DNA of 64,000 nucleotides from an uncultured Flavobacteriaceae bacterium (GCA_938029725.1 CALHGE010000037.1:50668-114667); one strand, 5' to 3'. Counted from the stretch's first letter, positions 8,469-18,012 are shown. Translations and numbers: made by a program. Notes: generated from the letters alone by a model not told the origin.

Positions 8469-9389
8469 TTACTCCCTTTTCATCTCGGGTTGATTATTGA
8501 CTTTTAATTCAAAGATATCATTGCGCGCGTAGTGGCCAATGACATCGAAATCAAGTTTGCTTTTAGCTACATCGTTCAAGTCTAACTCGGCTACAAGAAC
8601 ACCAGCTTCATTAAATAAAGGACCGGCAATTACCTGACCTAGGGGAGAAACGATAATACTGCCCCCCGGACATAGGTTTTCGGGTTCATCTTTAAGGCTA
8701 TCTTCATACTTTTCAGGATACATAGATTTGGTGTAATATTGATTACAACCTATAACAAAACATCTGCCTTCAAGGGCGATATGTTTCATAGTGGCCGTCC
8801 ATTCCTCTCTTGAATCTGCCGTTGGCGCTATATAGATTTCAACTCCTTTTTTGTACATACTCATTCTAGCTAGTGGCATATAGTTTTCCCAGCAAATGAG
8901 CCCCCCGAGTTTACCAATAGGCGTTTGAAAACTCACTAATGATTCACCTGCTGCTTCTGCCCAAATAAGACGTTCGGTACCCGTAGGTTTTATTTTTCTA
9001 TGCACACCGAGTAACCCTTGAGTAGGAGAGATGTAAAGCATGGAACAATAAAGGCTACCATTCGTGTTTTGCTTTTCGGTAACTCCAATAACCAAATAAG
9101 TATTTTGTTCTTTGGAAAGCTTTTCTAAGCGAGAACGATCATCACTTTCTAAATCAATACTATTGAAGGCATAATCTGCATAAAGCTGTCTACCTGCATC
9201 CGAACGACTTCCGATTTTTGCTCCAAAATCAAAGCCTCTAGGATAGCCAGGTACAAAAGATTCAGGAAAAACAATAAGCTGACAACCTTCTTTAGAATAG
9301 GTTTTTACGAGCGCTTCTAATTTTTTAAGTGTTTTCTCTTTATCAAAAAAAACAGGACTCTCTTGTATGACGGCTACTTTTACTTTCAT
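8469..9389 (-). CDS. Nitrilase-family carbon-nitrogen hydrolase
   Basis: Read from the ATG at 9389 this is 306 residues. The Glu-Lys-Cys triad of the nitrilase superfamily is present: Glu43 in FPESFVPGYP, the lysine in HRKIKPT (near 131-134), and Cys166 in GGLICWENYMP. The CWEN(Y/F)MP context and length are typical of true nitrilases and cyanide hydratases (branch 1), so conversion of an organic nitrile to acid and ammonia is likely. The reading frame stays open upstream to 9470, but the extra 27 residues are not family-like, and a -7-like TATCTTAG lies at 9406-9413 on the minus strand, 16 nt before the chosen ATG. Confidence 0.9.
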   Translation of the reverse strand: MKVKVAVIQESPVFFDKEKTLKKLEALVKTYSKEGCQLIVFPESFVPGYPRGFDFGAKIGSRSDAGRQLYADYAFNSIDLESDDRSRLEKLSKEQNTYLVIGVTEKQNTNGSLYCSMLYISPTQGLLGVHRKIKPTGTERLIWAEAAGESLVSFQTPIGKLGGLICWENYMPLARMSMYKKGVEIYIAPTADSREEWTATMKHIALEGRCFVIGCNQYYTKSMYPEKYEDSLKDEPENLCPGGSIIVSPLGQVIAGPLFNEAGVLVAELDLNDVAKSKLDFDVIGHYARNDIFELKVNNQPEMKRE

Positions 9390-9405
9390 GAATTTTATAT
9401 AAAAT

Positions 9406-9413
9406 CTAAGATA
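9406..9413 (-). promoter_or_regulatory. Candidate -7 element for the nitrilase gene
   Basis: On the minus strand this reads TATCTTAG, 7 of 8 to the Bacteroidota TAnnTTTG consensus, 16 nt before the ATG at 9389. No convincing -33 TTTG is seen. It helps decide the start codon, because a start at 9470 would lie upstream of it. Confidence 0.35.
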
Positions 9414-9635
9414 CTTATTTTTTAATATGAAGTTCATGCGAACAATACATAGTTCGAGGATAAAAATCAATAGTACTAGATCACTAGATTATGAAATCTA
9501 ATCTGCACTAGTAAGTTTTGACAGGACAGGAAAAGATGCTTTGTTAAGCTATTAGAATTTAATTTGGTTCACTACTTTGAAATATTATAAAATTACATTC
9601 GTTTAATGTAAGTAAATTCCTACATTTAATTTTAT

Positions 9636-11423
9636 ATGAAAACGATACCATCCTTATCTTTAAAAAACTCACCAATTCCCATTGCAATTATGCAAGTAGG
9701 GGGTCAAATTGTAGCGACTTCAGATGCGCTTTTTTCTTTTTTTGAATATTCGTCAAATCAAACTATTACCGACATTACTGATCTCTTCGGAGAAGTATCA
9801 GAAGCATTTAATAAGGGTATTAGAACTAATGAGGAATTCTCAGAAGATATAAAAGTCCTCTCGAACACAGGAGAATTACGGTGGTTGAAAGCGAATGTAT
9901 ATCCTCTTTCGAAAAAAGAAAAACTATTTCATATTAGTTTTTATGATTTTAGCCAAAAGATTGAATATGATCTTGCCCGACAAGCCAACAATATAGCAAA
10001 AGTAGGTAGTTGGACAGTTGATTTGGTCAATAATGAAGTGCATTGGTCTAGTGAAACAAGGGCAATTCATGAACTACCAGCTGAGTATATGCCTGATTTA
10101 GAAAAAGGAATTAATTTTTATAAAGAAGGAGAGAGTAGAGAATGCATAATAGAAGCTATTTCAGAATGTATTGCTTCTGGAAAACCATTCGATTTAGAAC
10201 TGATCATTATTACCGGAAAAAGTAATGAAAAATGGGTCCGTGCGATGGGTAGCGCCGAACAGGTAAATGGCAAAGTATTAAGTTTAAGCGGTGTATTTCA
10301 AGACATAGATCAGGCCAAGAGGCAACGATTAAATTACGAGGTGTTAAGTGACCGTTTGCGCGTAGCAATAAATAGTGCAAATGTTGGCGTGTGGGATTTC
10401 GACCTTATCAATAAGAATCTCTTTTGGGATGAAAAAATGTATGATTTATATGGCATAAGTAAATCAGATTTTAAAGGGGTTTATGAAGCTTGGGAGTCTA
10501 CTATTCATCCAGAAGACAAAGAACGAGCAGGAAATGAGGTAGATCTAGCTATAAAAGGAGAGAAAAAATTTGATACTGAATTTCGGATCGTAAAAAAAGA
10601 TGGTGAAATTGCTTTTATTCATGCTGAAGCTGAAGTTTTTTGCAATAAAGAAGGCAAACCATATAGGCTGATAGGAGCAAATACCGATGTGACCAGAAGT
10701 AAAAGAAGAGATCAACGATTAACGCAACTCCTAAACGTTACGGAGGAACAAAATCAAAGACTACTTGATTTTACCAATATTGTTTCACATAACCTAAGAT
10801 CTAACTCTAGCAATATTTCAATGTTATCTGGTATGCTAGATGCTGACTTACCCTTAGAAAAACAAAAACAGTTTATAGAAATGATTAGAACTTCAGCAGA
10901 ACGCCTTGATGAAACTATCGTGCAATTGAATGATGTAGTCAAGATTCAGGCAACTAGCAAGTACGACATGGACCGTATGCCTTTAAGGCCTATGATTGAA
11001 AAGGTTATTGAAAGTATAAATGGGCTAGTTTTAGAAACATCACCCCTGCTAGATATCGATATAGATGATTCTATTAAAGTTTTGGGGTTCAAACCTTTTT
11101 TAAACAGTGTTTTTCTGAACCTATTTACAAATGCTATTAAATATAGAGAACCATCTCGACAACTTAAGATTGAGATTAGGGCCAAGGTCCTAAATGACAA
11201 TACCATTATATCGTTTACAGATAATGGTATTGGTATCAATTTAGAGAAAAATAGATCAAAAATATTTGGTATATACAAAACTTTTCATAGCAATAAAGAC
11301 GCTAAAGGTGTGGGGCTGTTTATTACAAAAAACCATATGGAGGCAATGGGCGGAAAAATAGAAGTACAAAGTACATTGGGTGCCGGAACGACCTTCAATT
11401 TATGTTTTAATAATAGTATTTAA
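9636..11423 (+). CDS. PAS-domain sensor histidine kinase
   Basis: A 595-residue soluble kinase without evident membrane helices. Three PAS-like regions fill the first ~355 residues; the second and third open with NIAKVGSWTVDL (~121) and SANVGVWDFDL (~248), and the third contains the PAC-type segment ending RLIGANTDVT. The H-box is NIVSHNLRSNSSN with phospho-acceptor His385, a variant common in flavobacterial kinases. The ATPase follows: N-box NLFTNAIKY, G-boxes FTDNGIGI and GVGLFITK. It is cytoplasmic, so it probably senses redox, light or a small ligand through PAS. The adjacent response regulator, 11 nt downstream, is the likely partner. Confidence 0.9.
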   Translation: MKTIPSLSLKNSPIPIAIMQVGGQIVATSDALFSFFEYSSNQTITDITDLFGEVSEAFNKGIRTNEEFSEDIKVLSNTGELRWLKANVYPLSKKEKLFHISFYDFSQKIEYDLARQANNIAKVGSWTVDLVNNEVHWSSETRAIHELPAEYMPDLEKGINFYKEGESRECIIEAISECIASGKPFDLELIIITGKSNEKWVRAMGSAEQVNGKVLSLSGVFQDIDQAKRQRLNYEVLSDRLRVAINSANVGVWDFDLINKNLFWDEKMYDLYGISKSDFKGVYEAWESTIHPEDKERAGNEVDLAIKGEKKFDTEFRIVKKDGEIAFIHAEAEVFCNKEGKPYRLIGANTDVTRSKRRDQRLTQLLNVTEEQNQRLLDFTNIVSHNLRSNSSNISMLSGMLDADLPLEKQKQFIEMIRTSAERLDETIVQLNDVVKIQATSKYDMDRMPLRPMIEKVIESINGLVLETSPLLDIDIDDSIKVLGFKPFLNSVFLNLFTNAIKYREPSRQLKIEIRAKVLNDNTIISFTDNGIGINLEKNRSKIFGIYKTFHSNKDAKGVGLFITKNHMEAMGGKIEVQSTLGAGTTFNLCFNNSI

Positions 11424-11434
11424 ACCAAAAATAA

Positions 11435-11848
11435 ATGAGTGCAAATGAGATGTTTTTAGTTGATGATGACCTTTTTTTTAGAGTAGCATCTGATGTTTTA
11501 ATAAAAAGGGGAATACCTGAGTTAGATATAGTGCAATTTGAAAACGGGCTTGAGGCTTATCAAGCATTAGTTGAACGAGTAGAGAATCTTGAAAGCCTAC
11601 CTAAGTTACTTTTTTTAGACTTAAATATGCCAATAATGAGCGGGTGGGAGTTTTTAGAAGAACTAAAAGGAGTTTCAAGTACCATATGTGAGCAAATTCA
11701 AATTTATATAGTTTCTTCTTCTATAGCACCAGAAGACGTAAATTTATTTGAAACCTATGATTTTGTTAATGGTTATATATCAAAACCATTAAATCTGCAG
11801 GACCTTGAAAAAGTAAATGAGACCTTAAGTTTAATAGGTGACGTCTAA
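11435..11848 (+). CDS. Single-domain response regulator (CheY-like receiver)
   Basis: A 137-residue receiver domain with no output domain. Acidic residues Asp10-Asp12 (VDDD), phospho-acceptor Asp62 in LFLDLNMP, the switch Ser near 94-96 (IVSSS) and Lys117 (YISKPL) are all in place. It lies 11 nt after the PAS kinase and is almost certainly its cognate receiver. Lacking an effector, it must act by protein contact or as a phosphorelay intermediate. Confidence 0.92.
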   Translation: MSANEMFLVDDDLFFRVASDVLIKRGIPELDIVQFENGLEAYQALVERVENLESLPKLLFLDLNMPIMSGWEFLEELKGVSSTICEQIQIYIVSSSIAPEDVNLFETYDFVNGYISKPLNLQDLEKVNETLSLIGDV

Positions 11849-12206
11849 TACCTCATCAATGGGGTTTTAAGTCGATTTCTTCTATAAAAATTTAGGCACA
11901 TTGAATTAAACTGATAAATGAATCACTTGCATTTTTTTAGCAGTTTATGAGGTAACCTTAGTTCCATTTCGATGGCACTACACTCAAAAAATGCCACAAG
12001 TTAAATGAATTCTAATAGCATCATGGCCTAGTGGTTTTATACAAAAGAATTAGGCTCGTAATATCACTCAACGAGCGGTTCACCTTTGAGCATTAAGCAT
12101 GTATCACTTTTTAGAGTGCTAATTCTGCCTCGGTATTGATTAAGTAAATAAAAAGTAGGCAAAACAGAAAGAACGCCCACTGGATAAACTGATTAAATAT
12201 TAATCG
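11849..12206. other. 358-bp non-coding gap
   Basis: No convincing gene. An 8-bp inverted repeat, TACCTCAT (11849-11856) and ATGAGGTA (11947-11954), brackets about 90 bp just after the response regulator. A short CACT-N6-AGTG hairpin is at about 12107-12120. Neither has a terminator-like T-run. The gap lies between convergent genes. Confidence 0.4.
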
Positions 12207-13694
12207 TTAATACTTTGCACTCTTCCCATTCGCCATGGTTCGTTTGATAAAATCACGAATATCATTATTCGCATTTTGTAAGTCTTCACGTCTCAGGTAC
12301 ATCATATGACCAGAACGATATCCTTTAAAATCAAACCGATCTTTCATTCGGCCGCTAGGGTCCGTTTGCCACATGGTATATTTGGCTTGAAAATAGGTTG
12401 TTGCGCCATCGTAGTAACCCGATTGTACTAGCACATTTAAATATGGGTTTTGAGCCATGGCCTTACGCAGATCATCTCTAGTAGTATCATCCTCATTATT
12501 CCATGGATGAACAGGTCCGAACATGTTGTATTTAATATCGGTTTTGAATTTCAGTTCTTCCTGTAAATAATAATTAATGGCGGGAGTAAAACTGTGCAAC
12601 CAGGAAGTGAGCTCTGCACTATAATCAGGTTTTGCTCCAAATTTTTGACGATCGATACCGAGGTAGCGACTGTCTAATCTCCCTGTAGTATAGCCTTTGT
12701 CTTTTAATAAATTCTTCCAAAAATATTGAACAGGTACAGCAAGGTTGTGGTCTAGTATTTCATCTTTGGAAAGTCCGGAGTAGTAAGCCATTTTAGCAGC
12801 CACTTCATTCTTCTCGGTTTCACTAATAAAACCACCTTTTGCTAATGCAGGAATGACAGTATTCACCGCATAAGCTTCTGACTCCGGTAAAATTTCTAAT
12901 AAATCTTTTTGCTGTAGCTCTGGAGGTAAAGCTTTATGATACCAGGCTGCCGCGGTAAAATAGGGTAAGCTGATGGCGTTTTCGACAGCACCACCTGTAT
13001 TGTATAATTTATAATCTGCCGGAGAGACCATAATCACACCATTCAGATACATCCATTGTTGTTCTTGTAAAGCTAGAGAGAGCCCCATAACACGAGTGCC
13101 TCCATAACTTTCACCAACAATATACTTGGGAGAGCGCCAACGGTTATTTCGAGTCATAAAGGTATTTAACCACTCGGCTAAATATTTAATATCTGCGTTA
13201 ATTCCAAAGAATTTTTCACGATCAACTTCTTTACCTGATTCTGGAATTGTTCGGCTATAACCCGTATTAGCTGGATTTACATATACAATATCTGTGACAT
13301 CCAATACTGAAAATGGGTTTTGCTTTACACCATAGGGCTGTACCGGATATCCCTCATCATCAATTTTTAGAACTCGGGGTCCCGTATAGGCTAAATGCAT
13401 CCAAACCGAACCAGAACCAGGGCCGCCATTAAAGGAAATCAAAAGAGGTCGCGAAGCGCGATCCTTTACATTATTGCGGGTATAATAGGTGTAATGAAGC
13501 GCAGCAACAGGTTCACCCATCTCATCCCATACCGGCTGTGTACCAGTTTTTGCAGTGTAATTAATGGGAGTTCCGTTGATGGTTACACTATGTTGCGTAG
13601 TTACCACCGTATCAATTGGAAGCTTTCTATTTTGAGCAGTTGAACATTGAAAAGCAAAAAGAGAAAGCGTAAAAAGGAGTGTGAGTGGTCGCAT
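12207..13694 (-). CDS. Secreted S10 serine carboxypeptidase-like peptidase
   Basis: A 495-residue peptidase S10 family protein. The oxyanion-hole motif NGGPGSGS (89-96) and nucleophile Ser196 in VGESYGGTR are clear. The C-terminal Asp (QSGYYDGATTYF) and His (YRSGHMMYLRRED) complete the triad. An N-terminal signal is present, with Cys17 at a position that could be lipidated, although the residue before it (Gln) is atypical for a lipobox. It would trim amino acids from peptide C-termini outside the inner membrane. It is transcribed alone. Confidence 0.9.
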   Translation of the reverse strand: MRPLTLLFTLSLFAFQCSTAQNRKLPIDTVVTTQHSVTINGTPINYTAKTGTQPVWDEMGEPVAALHYTYYTRNNVKDRASRPLLISFNGGPGSGSVWMHLAYTGPRVLKIDDEGYPVQPYGVKQNPFSVLDVTDIVYVNPANTGYSRTIPESGKEVDREKFFGINADIKYLAEWLNTFMTRNNRWRSPKYIVGESYGGTRVMGLSLALQEQQWMYLNGVIMVSPADYKLYNTGGAVENAISLPYFTAAAWYHKALPPELQQKDLLEILPESEAYAVNTVIPALAKGGFISETEKNEVAAKMAYYSGLSKDEILDHNLAVPVQYFWKNLLKDKGYTTGRLDSRYLGIDRQKFGAKPDYSAELTSWLHSFTPAINYYLQEELKFKTDIKYNMFGPVHPWNNEDDTTRDDLRKAMAQNPYLNVLVQSGYYDGATTYFQAKYTMWQTDPSGRMKDRFDFKGYRSGHMMYLRREDLQNANNDIRDFIKRTMANGKSAKY

Positions 13695-13894
13695 ATTTTC
13701 ATTGAATTAGTCAGTTAATAAATGTAGGTAAAACAGGATTAAAATTCAAATGTAATTGACAAGGCTTTCAAGGCCGCTAGAGAACTATTTTTTTAACTCA
13801 AACGTGTAATAAAAAGTGATAGCACTTGACCTCTAAAGCTTGAAAAATGATTAAAAATATTCGTAGTTTTAAAAAGGATTTAAAATATACGATC

Positions 13895-15031
13895 ATGTCA
13901 ACTATCAGCAGAAGGATCTTTAATAAAAAACTAAGTCAAGCAATGGCCGGAACAACTTTGTTGGCCGGAATGCCATTGGCATGTGGAATGGATTCAAACA
14001 AGCCTGTTGAGAAATTAGGCGTCGCTTTGGTCGGACTCGGAAGTTATTCAAAAGGACAACTAGCACCGGGCTTATTAAATGCTACAGATTGTTATTTGGC
14101 CGGTATTGTAACCGGCACCGCTGCAAAAGAAAAGCAATGGATGCAGGAATATGCTATTCCAAAAGAGAATGTTTACAACTATGAAAATTTCGATGAGATA
14201 GCAACCAACGATGCTATTGACATTGTTTATGTGGTCTTACCAAATAGCATGCATGCAGATTTTTGTATTCGAGCTGCAAAAGCTGGTAAGCATGTCATTT
14301 GTGAAAAACCTATGGCGGTGAGTGTTTTGGAATGTGATGCTATTATTGAAGCTTGCACTGAGGCGGGTGTAAAGCTGAGTGTAGGCTACCGCATGCAATC
14401 TGATCCATATACCCAAGAAATTAAGCGGTTAGTAAGAGAAAAGAGCGATGGAGATGTGTATTATGTCTCTTCTGACGCAGCCTATTTATCACTTGGAAAC
14501 CCTGATCAATGGCGATTAAACAAAAAACTTTCTGGTGGCGGTGCGCTACTCAATATGGGTGTATATGCTATTCAAAGTTCTATTTATGGTACGGGCATGA
14601 ATCCAATTTCAGTTTCCGCTCAAGAGTTCAGTACCAGACCTGAGTATTTTAAAGACACTGATGAAACGATAACCGCACAGATGCAATTTCCAAGTGGAGC
14701 AGTGGGCAACCTATTTACTAGTCACAATGCAAATGCAAATCGACTGTTGGTAAGTTTTGAACATGGTTGGGTAGAATTGAATCCCTGTCATAGCTACGCG
14801 GCTTTAGCCGGCAGAACTTCTGACGGGAAAGAAATAAAATTCCCTCCTCAAAGTCAACAAATGCAGCAAATGGATGATTTTGCAAAACATATTAAAACAG
14901 GAAGTGTCAACATGGCACCAGGGGAAATGGGCAAACGCGATATGATTATTTGTGAAGCGATTTATCAATCGATAAAAGAAGGAGGAAAGACAATTCCACT
15001 TGATTTAGGGTCGATGGGAATTGTTTCGTAA
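13895..15031 (+). CDS. Gfo/Idh/MocA-family oxidoreductase with Tat-like signal
   Basis: Read from the ATG at 13895 this is 378 residues; an in-frame ATG at 13847 would add 16 basic residues. The chosen start gives a twin-arginine-like leader (SRRIFNKKLSQAMAG) and then LAGMPLACG, as in the exported glucose-fructose-oxidoreductase-like group. The NAD(P)-binding fold begins LGVALVGLGSYSKGQLAPGL, and the conserved dinucleotide/substrate signature is GKHVICEKPMAV. The C-terminal half has SGGGALLNMGVYAIQ. Substrates are probably sugars or sugar derivatives. No sugar genes are adjacent, so the role is open. Confidence 0.88.
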   Translation: MSTISRRIFNKKLSQAMAGTTLLAGMPLACGMDSNKPVEKLGVALVGLGSYSKGQLAPGLLNATDCYLAGIVTGTAAKEKQWMQEYAIPKENVYNYENFDEIATNDAIDIVYVVLPNSMHADFCIRAAKAGKHVICEKPMAVSVLECDAIIEACTEAGVKLSVGYRMQSDPYTQEIKRLVREKSDGDVYYVSSDAAYLSLGNPDQWRLNKKLSGGGALLNMGVYAIQSSIYGTGMNPISVSAQEFSTRPEYFKDTDETITAQMQFPSGAVGNLFTSHNANANRLLVSFEHGWVELNPCHSYAALAGRTSDGKEIKFPPQSQQMQQMDDFAKHIKTGSVNMAPGEMGKRDMIICEAIYQSIKEGGKTIPLDLGSMGIVS

Positions 15032-15061
15032 TAAAATTGTTTGGTTTCAGCAGGGTTAGTG

Positions 15062-15105
15062 CTAGTTTTTATTATCTCAACTACTCGAATAATAATCAAA
15101 ACTAG
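15062..15105. terminator. AT-rich hairpin between convergent genes
   Basis: Arms CTAGTTTT-T-ATTAT (15062-15075) and ATAAT-C-AAAACTAG (15092-15105) pair over 13 of 14 positions with a 16-nt loop. It lies in the 79-bp gap between convergent stops and could end transcription from both sides. It has no strong separate T-run, so the call is tentative. Confidence 0.4.
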
Positions 15106-15110
15106 TGGTG

Positions 15111-15875
15111 TTAGAACTGCTCAAAAACGCCTAGTCCAAATAAGGCAAAGTCATATTTCACGGGGTCATTAGCATCTAACTTTCGAAGGCTATGGTCTAA
15201 TTCGGTCAGTGCTTTTGCGTCGTTTTGCTTTCTCCTAATTAGTTTTAGTTTTCGAGCAACATTTCCAGAATGAACATCTAATGGGCACGATAGTAATGCA
15301 GGGCTAATAGTATTCCATAAGCCAAAATCTACTCCGGTAGAATTATCGCGCACCATCCATCGTAAGAACATATTAATGCGTTTTGCTGCAGAACCTTTTA
15401 AGGGGTCGCTAACATGCTTTGTAGTTCTTGTCTGGTGTGGCAGTTCAAAGAAAATTTTCTTAAACTCAGAGATCGCAGGTTGCATGGTGTCAGTGCTTAT
15501 TTTCTGAGCAAATACTTCCTCTAATCCCTTATGATTCTGATAGATGTTTTTTAGACTCCTGATAAAATAGTTGAGGTCACCGGCATTAAAAGTACGGTGT
15601 ACAAACCCTGATAGCCTTTCTAAATCAGTTTCCTGATGATTCAACACAAAATCGTGAGGAGCGTTATCCAATAAATTCATCATCCGATTTGCATTCTTGA
15701 TGATGCTCTTTCTATTTCCCCATGCGATTGTTGCTGTTAGAAAAGCACTTATCTCAACATCTTCTTTTTTCGAAAAGTGATGTGGAATCTGAATAGGATC
15801 GCTTTCTAAAAATTTTGGATGGTTGTATTGTTCCACCTTTGCATCAAGAAATTCTTTGAGTTCGCTTTTAGTCAT
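15111..15875 (-). CDS. TIGR02757 (DUF2400) family protein
   Basis: A 254-residue protein of the TIGR02757 family, common in Bacteroidota and of unknown biochemical function. Typical pieces are the opening LKEFLDAKVEQYN, the SDPIQIPHHFSKKEDVEISAFLTATIAWGNRKSII region, the central KRINMFLRWMVRDN block, and the LLSCPLDVHSGNVARKLKL stretch. The overall look (FxxRWMVR, DxHxxNVxRxL) recalls helix-hairpin-helix base-excision glycosylases, so a DNA-repair-like fold is a reasonable guess. Its start overlaps the stop of the CPBP protease by 4 nt, so the two are coupled. Confidence 0.85.
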   Translation of the reverse strand: MTKSELKEFLDAKVEQYNHPKFLESDPIQIPHHFSKKEDVEISAFLTATIAWGNRKSIIKNANRMMNLLDNAPHDFVLNHQETDLERLSGFVHRTFNAGDLNYFIRSLKNIYQNHKGLEEVFAQKISTDTMQPAISEFKKIFFELPHQTRTTKHVSDPLKGSAAKRINMFLRWMVRDNSTGVDFGLWNTISPALLSCPLDVHSGNVARKLKLIRRKQNDAKALTELDHSLRKLDANDPVKYDFALFGLGVFEQF

Positions 15876-16429
15876 TCTAAAGAAATATCAAGAAGTTGCA
15901 TAATTACAATAGGGCCCACTAACATGAGGTTGTAGACGGCATGAAGTGCAATTGCCCACCTCAATCCAAAACGCACACGAATAAAGCCAAGCAATGCTCC
16001 TAAGCTAATTTGAGGTGCGACCAACACAGGAGACAGGAAGAGTATCGTTCTTGATATTTCAAAATTGCTAATGTGATAAAACCCAAAAACGAGGGTTAGT
16101 CCATAAAAAATATAGTTAAAATACGGTTTGTCTTTGAAGAAAATCATGGGGCCTCTAAAAATAAATTCTTCCAAAAGAGGTGCAAGTACTACAGCAGCAA
16201 AAGCCAAAAACCAAGGTGAAAATTTTTCTAAAGCACTTTCAATAGCATGTCCGCCAAAGTCTAGACTAAATGTAGTTTTAATTAAGCCAATAGTTGCCCC
16301 TAACAAAATACTTATGATTAGCGCGATTAGTAGCAACTGGAGTAAGATGGTTAGGCGGTGTTTAGGATCTCTATTTTCATCCTCTTGGTATGTCGGATTC
16401 TTTATGAATTGCCAAATCTCTTGCAGCAT
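15872..16429 (-). CDS. CPBP-family intramembrane glutamic endopeptidase
   Basis: A 185-residue polytopic membrane protein. The catalytic EExxxR motif is Glu87-Glu88-Arg92 (LEEFIFRG); His119 in FGFYHISNF and the late His in ALHAVYNL supply the remaining conserved positions of CAAX/CPBP proteases. Four to five membrane helices are visible. It may process membrane or prenyl-like substrates; bacterial members are mostly uncharacterised. It lies 10 nt downstream of the LolD-like ATPase gene and overlaps the TIGR02757 gene, forming a three-gene minus-strand operon (17126-15111). Confidence 0.88.
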   Translation of the reverse strand: MLQEIWQFIKNPTYQEDENRDPKHRLTILLQLLLIALIISILLGATIGLIKTTFSLDFGGHAIESALEKFSPWFLAFAAVVLAPLLEEFIFRGPMIFFKDKPYFNYIFYGLTLVFGFYHISNFEISRTILFLSPVLVAPQISLGALLGFIRVRFGLRWAIALHAVYNLMLVGPIVIMQLLDISLE

Positions 16430-16439
16430 AAAACGTATT

Positions 16440-17126
16440 TTAAATAGTTTCTACCACCTTGTCTTGATTCGGAATTACCCCGTCTACCATAACCAATTTT
16501 CGATCTGCCAAATTAGCAAGCTGTTCATTATGAGTTACGATAACAAAAGTTTGTCCGAATTTATCACGTAGCTCAAAAAATAACTTATGTAGGTTGTCTG
16601 CACTTTCAGAATCTAAGTTTCCGCTGGGTTCATCGGCAAAAATAATAGCGGGACTATTTATCAAGGCCCTAGCTACTGCTACCCGTTGTTGTTCTCCTCC
16701 AGAGAGTTCATTAGGCTTGTGATGATACCTGTGAGAAAGACCAAGAAAATCAAGTAATTCTTTTGCTCTAACTTCTGCTTCGCGTCGTGGAGTTTTTTTT
16801 ATAAAAGCCGGAATACAAACATTTTCTACCGCTGTAAACTCTGGAAGTAATTGATGGAATTGAAAAATGAATCCGATGTGCTCATTTCTGAATTTAGCCA
16901 ATTGCTTGTCGGAAAGTTTTGTGACTTCAATATCCTTAATTAATAAGGTGCTGGTAGCTTTGTTTGTGGGGAGATCTAAAGTTCCTAAGATTTGGAGCAA
17001 GGTCGTTTTTCCTGCCCCAGAAGCTCCTACAATAGAAACTACTTCTCCTTTTTTTATATGTAAATCAACTCCTTTTAAAACCTGGAGTTGGCCATAAAAT
17101 TTTTCAATATTTGAGGCTTTTATCAT
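16440..17126 (-). CDS. ABC transporter ATP-binding protein, LolD/MacB type
   Basis: A 228-residue ATPase with Walker [10 protein letters not shown] (34-42), Q-loop [15 protein letters not shown], signature LSGGEQQ (141-147), and Walker [13 protein letters not shown] with Glu166. The phrases [18 protein letters not shown] and DEPSGNLDS are those of the LolD/MacB/FtsE branch, which power lipoprotein release or mechanotransmission rather than solute import. No permease gene is adjacent; in flavobacteria the LolD-like ATPase is often encoded apart from LolC/E-like partners. It is the first gene of the operon that continues into the CPBP protease. Confidence 0.85.
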   Translation of the reverse strand: MIKASNIEKFYGQLQVLKGVDLHIKKGEVVSIVGASGAGKTTLLQILGTLDLPTNKATSTLLIKDIEVTKLSDKQLAKFRNEHIGFIFQFHQLLPEFTAVENVCIPAFIKKTPRREAEVRAKELLDFLGLSHRYHHKPNELSGGEQQRVAVARALINSPAIIFADEPSGNLDSESADNLHKLFFELRDKFGQTFVIVTHNEQLANLADRKLVMVDGVIPNQDKVVETI

Positions 17127-17213
17127 GCGTCTATTTTTCCAAGGATGAAAGTAAACATTAGGGTGGACATAGCAAAATAGGGCAGCCTATTGATTTTATA
17201 TTTTTCATGATAG

Positions 17214-17239
17214 TTTATTAGTTTTTAGAGACTAATAAA
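17214..17239. promoter_or_regulatory. 9-bp perfect inverted repeat in a divergent promoter region
   Basis: TTTATTAGT (17214-17222) and ACTAATAAA (17231-17239) are perfect reverse complements separated by 8 nt. They sit in the 230-bp region between the divergent LolD-like and folE genes. It could be an operator or a 5'-leader hairpin; no family-specific match is known to me. Confidence 0.35.
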
Positions 17240-17309
17240 GTATTATTTTTATAATTAGGTTTAGTCGCATTATTAAATCATATTTTCTGGTTAGCAACAG
17301 AATTTTGCG

Positions 17310-17317
17310 TAGATTTG
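17310..17317 (+). promoter_or_regulatory. Candidate -7 promoter element of folE
   Basis: TAGATTTG matches TAnnTTTG exactly and lies 39 nt before the folE ATG. No good -33 TTTG is seen about 20 nt upstream. Confidence 0.45.
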
Positions 17318-17356
17318 TTTAGCTATTATTGAAAAAGAATAAACAAAAAATATTAG

Positions 17357-17956
17357 ATGTCTCCATACAAGAATTTAGAGGAATACAATTTAGAAATTAC
17401 TGACGAAGTTAGAGAACGCTATTCATCAATTATTGGTGAAATAGGTGAGGATGTAAATCGCGAAGGCTTAGTGAAGACTCCTGAACGTGCTGCAAAAGCA
17501 ATGTTATTTTTAACTCAAGGCTATCAACAAGATGCCGCCGAGATTTTAAGAGGAGCCATGTTTAAGGAGGATTATGACGATATGGTTATCGTAAAAGGGA
17601 TTGAATTGTATTCTTTATGTGAACACCATATGCTGCCTTTTTTCGGAAAAGCACATATTGCGTATATACCAAACGGACATATTGTTGGTTTAAGTAAAAT
17701 TCCTCGCATCGTTGATGTTTTTGCTCGCCGTTTGCAAGTTCAAGAGCGCTTGACACATGATATTTTAGAATGTATTAATGATACGCTCAAACCAAAAGGT
17801 GTTGCCGTGGTCATAGAGGCTTCACACATGTGTATGATGATGCGTGGTGTTCAGAAACAAAACTCGGTAACAACTACCTCAGGTTTTAGAGGGCAATTCG
17901 AGAAAATTGAAACGCGGAACGAATTTTTGAAGTTGATCAGTTCTGATTTGTCTTAA
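17357..17956 (+). CDS. folE: GTP cyclohydrolase I
   Basis: A 199-residue, full-length type I GTP cyclohydrolase, converting GTP to 7,8-dihydroneopterin triphosphate at the start of tetrahydrofolate synthesis. Zinc ligands are Cys88 and His91 ([12 protein letters not shown]) and Cys159 ([10 protein letters not shown]). The [11 protein letters not shown] and [22 protein letters not shown] blocks are canonical. The zinc-dependent IA form is thus encoded here. It is monocistronic, with an exact TAGATTTG promoter element 39 nt upstream and a hairpin just after the stop. Confidence 0.97.
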   Translation: MSPYKNLEEYNLEITDEVRERYSSIIGEIGEDVNREGLVKTPERAAKAMLFLTQGYQQDAAEILRGAMFKEDYDDMVIVKGIELYSLCEHHMLPFFGKAHIAYIPNGHIVGLSKIPRIVDVFARRLQVQERLTHDILECINDTLKPKGVAVVIEASHMCMMMRGVQKQNSVTTTSGFRGQFEKIETRNEFLKLISSDLS

Positions 17957-17968
17957 AAAAATAGTTAA

Positions 17969-18012
17969 CCTGAGTGAGGTTCAAAAGCTGCTAATTTTTA
18001 ACTGCACTCAGG
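17969..18012 (+). terminator. Probable folE terminator
   Basis: CCTGAGTG (17969-17976) pairs with CACTCAGG (18005-18012), and an inner GGTT/AACT pairing may extend the stem. A short T-run (gtttt) follows shortly after. It begins 12 nt after the folE stop. Confidence 0.45.
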
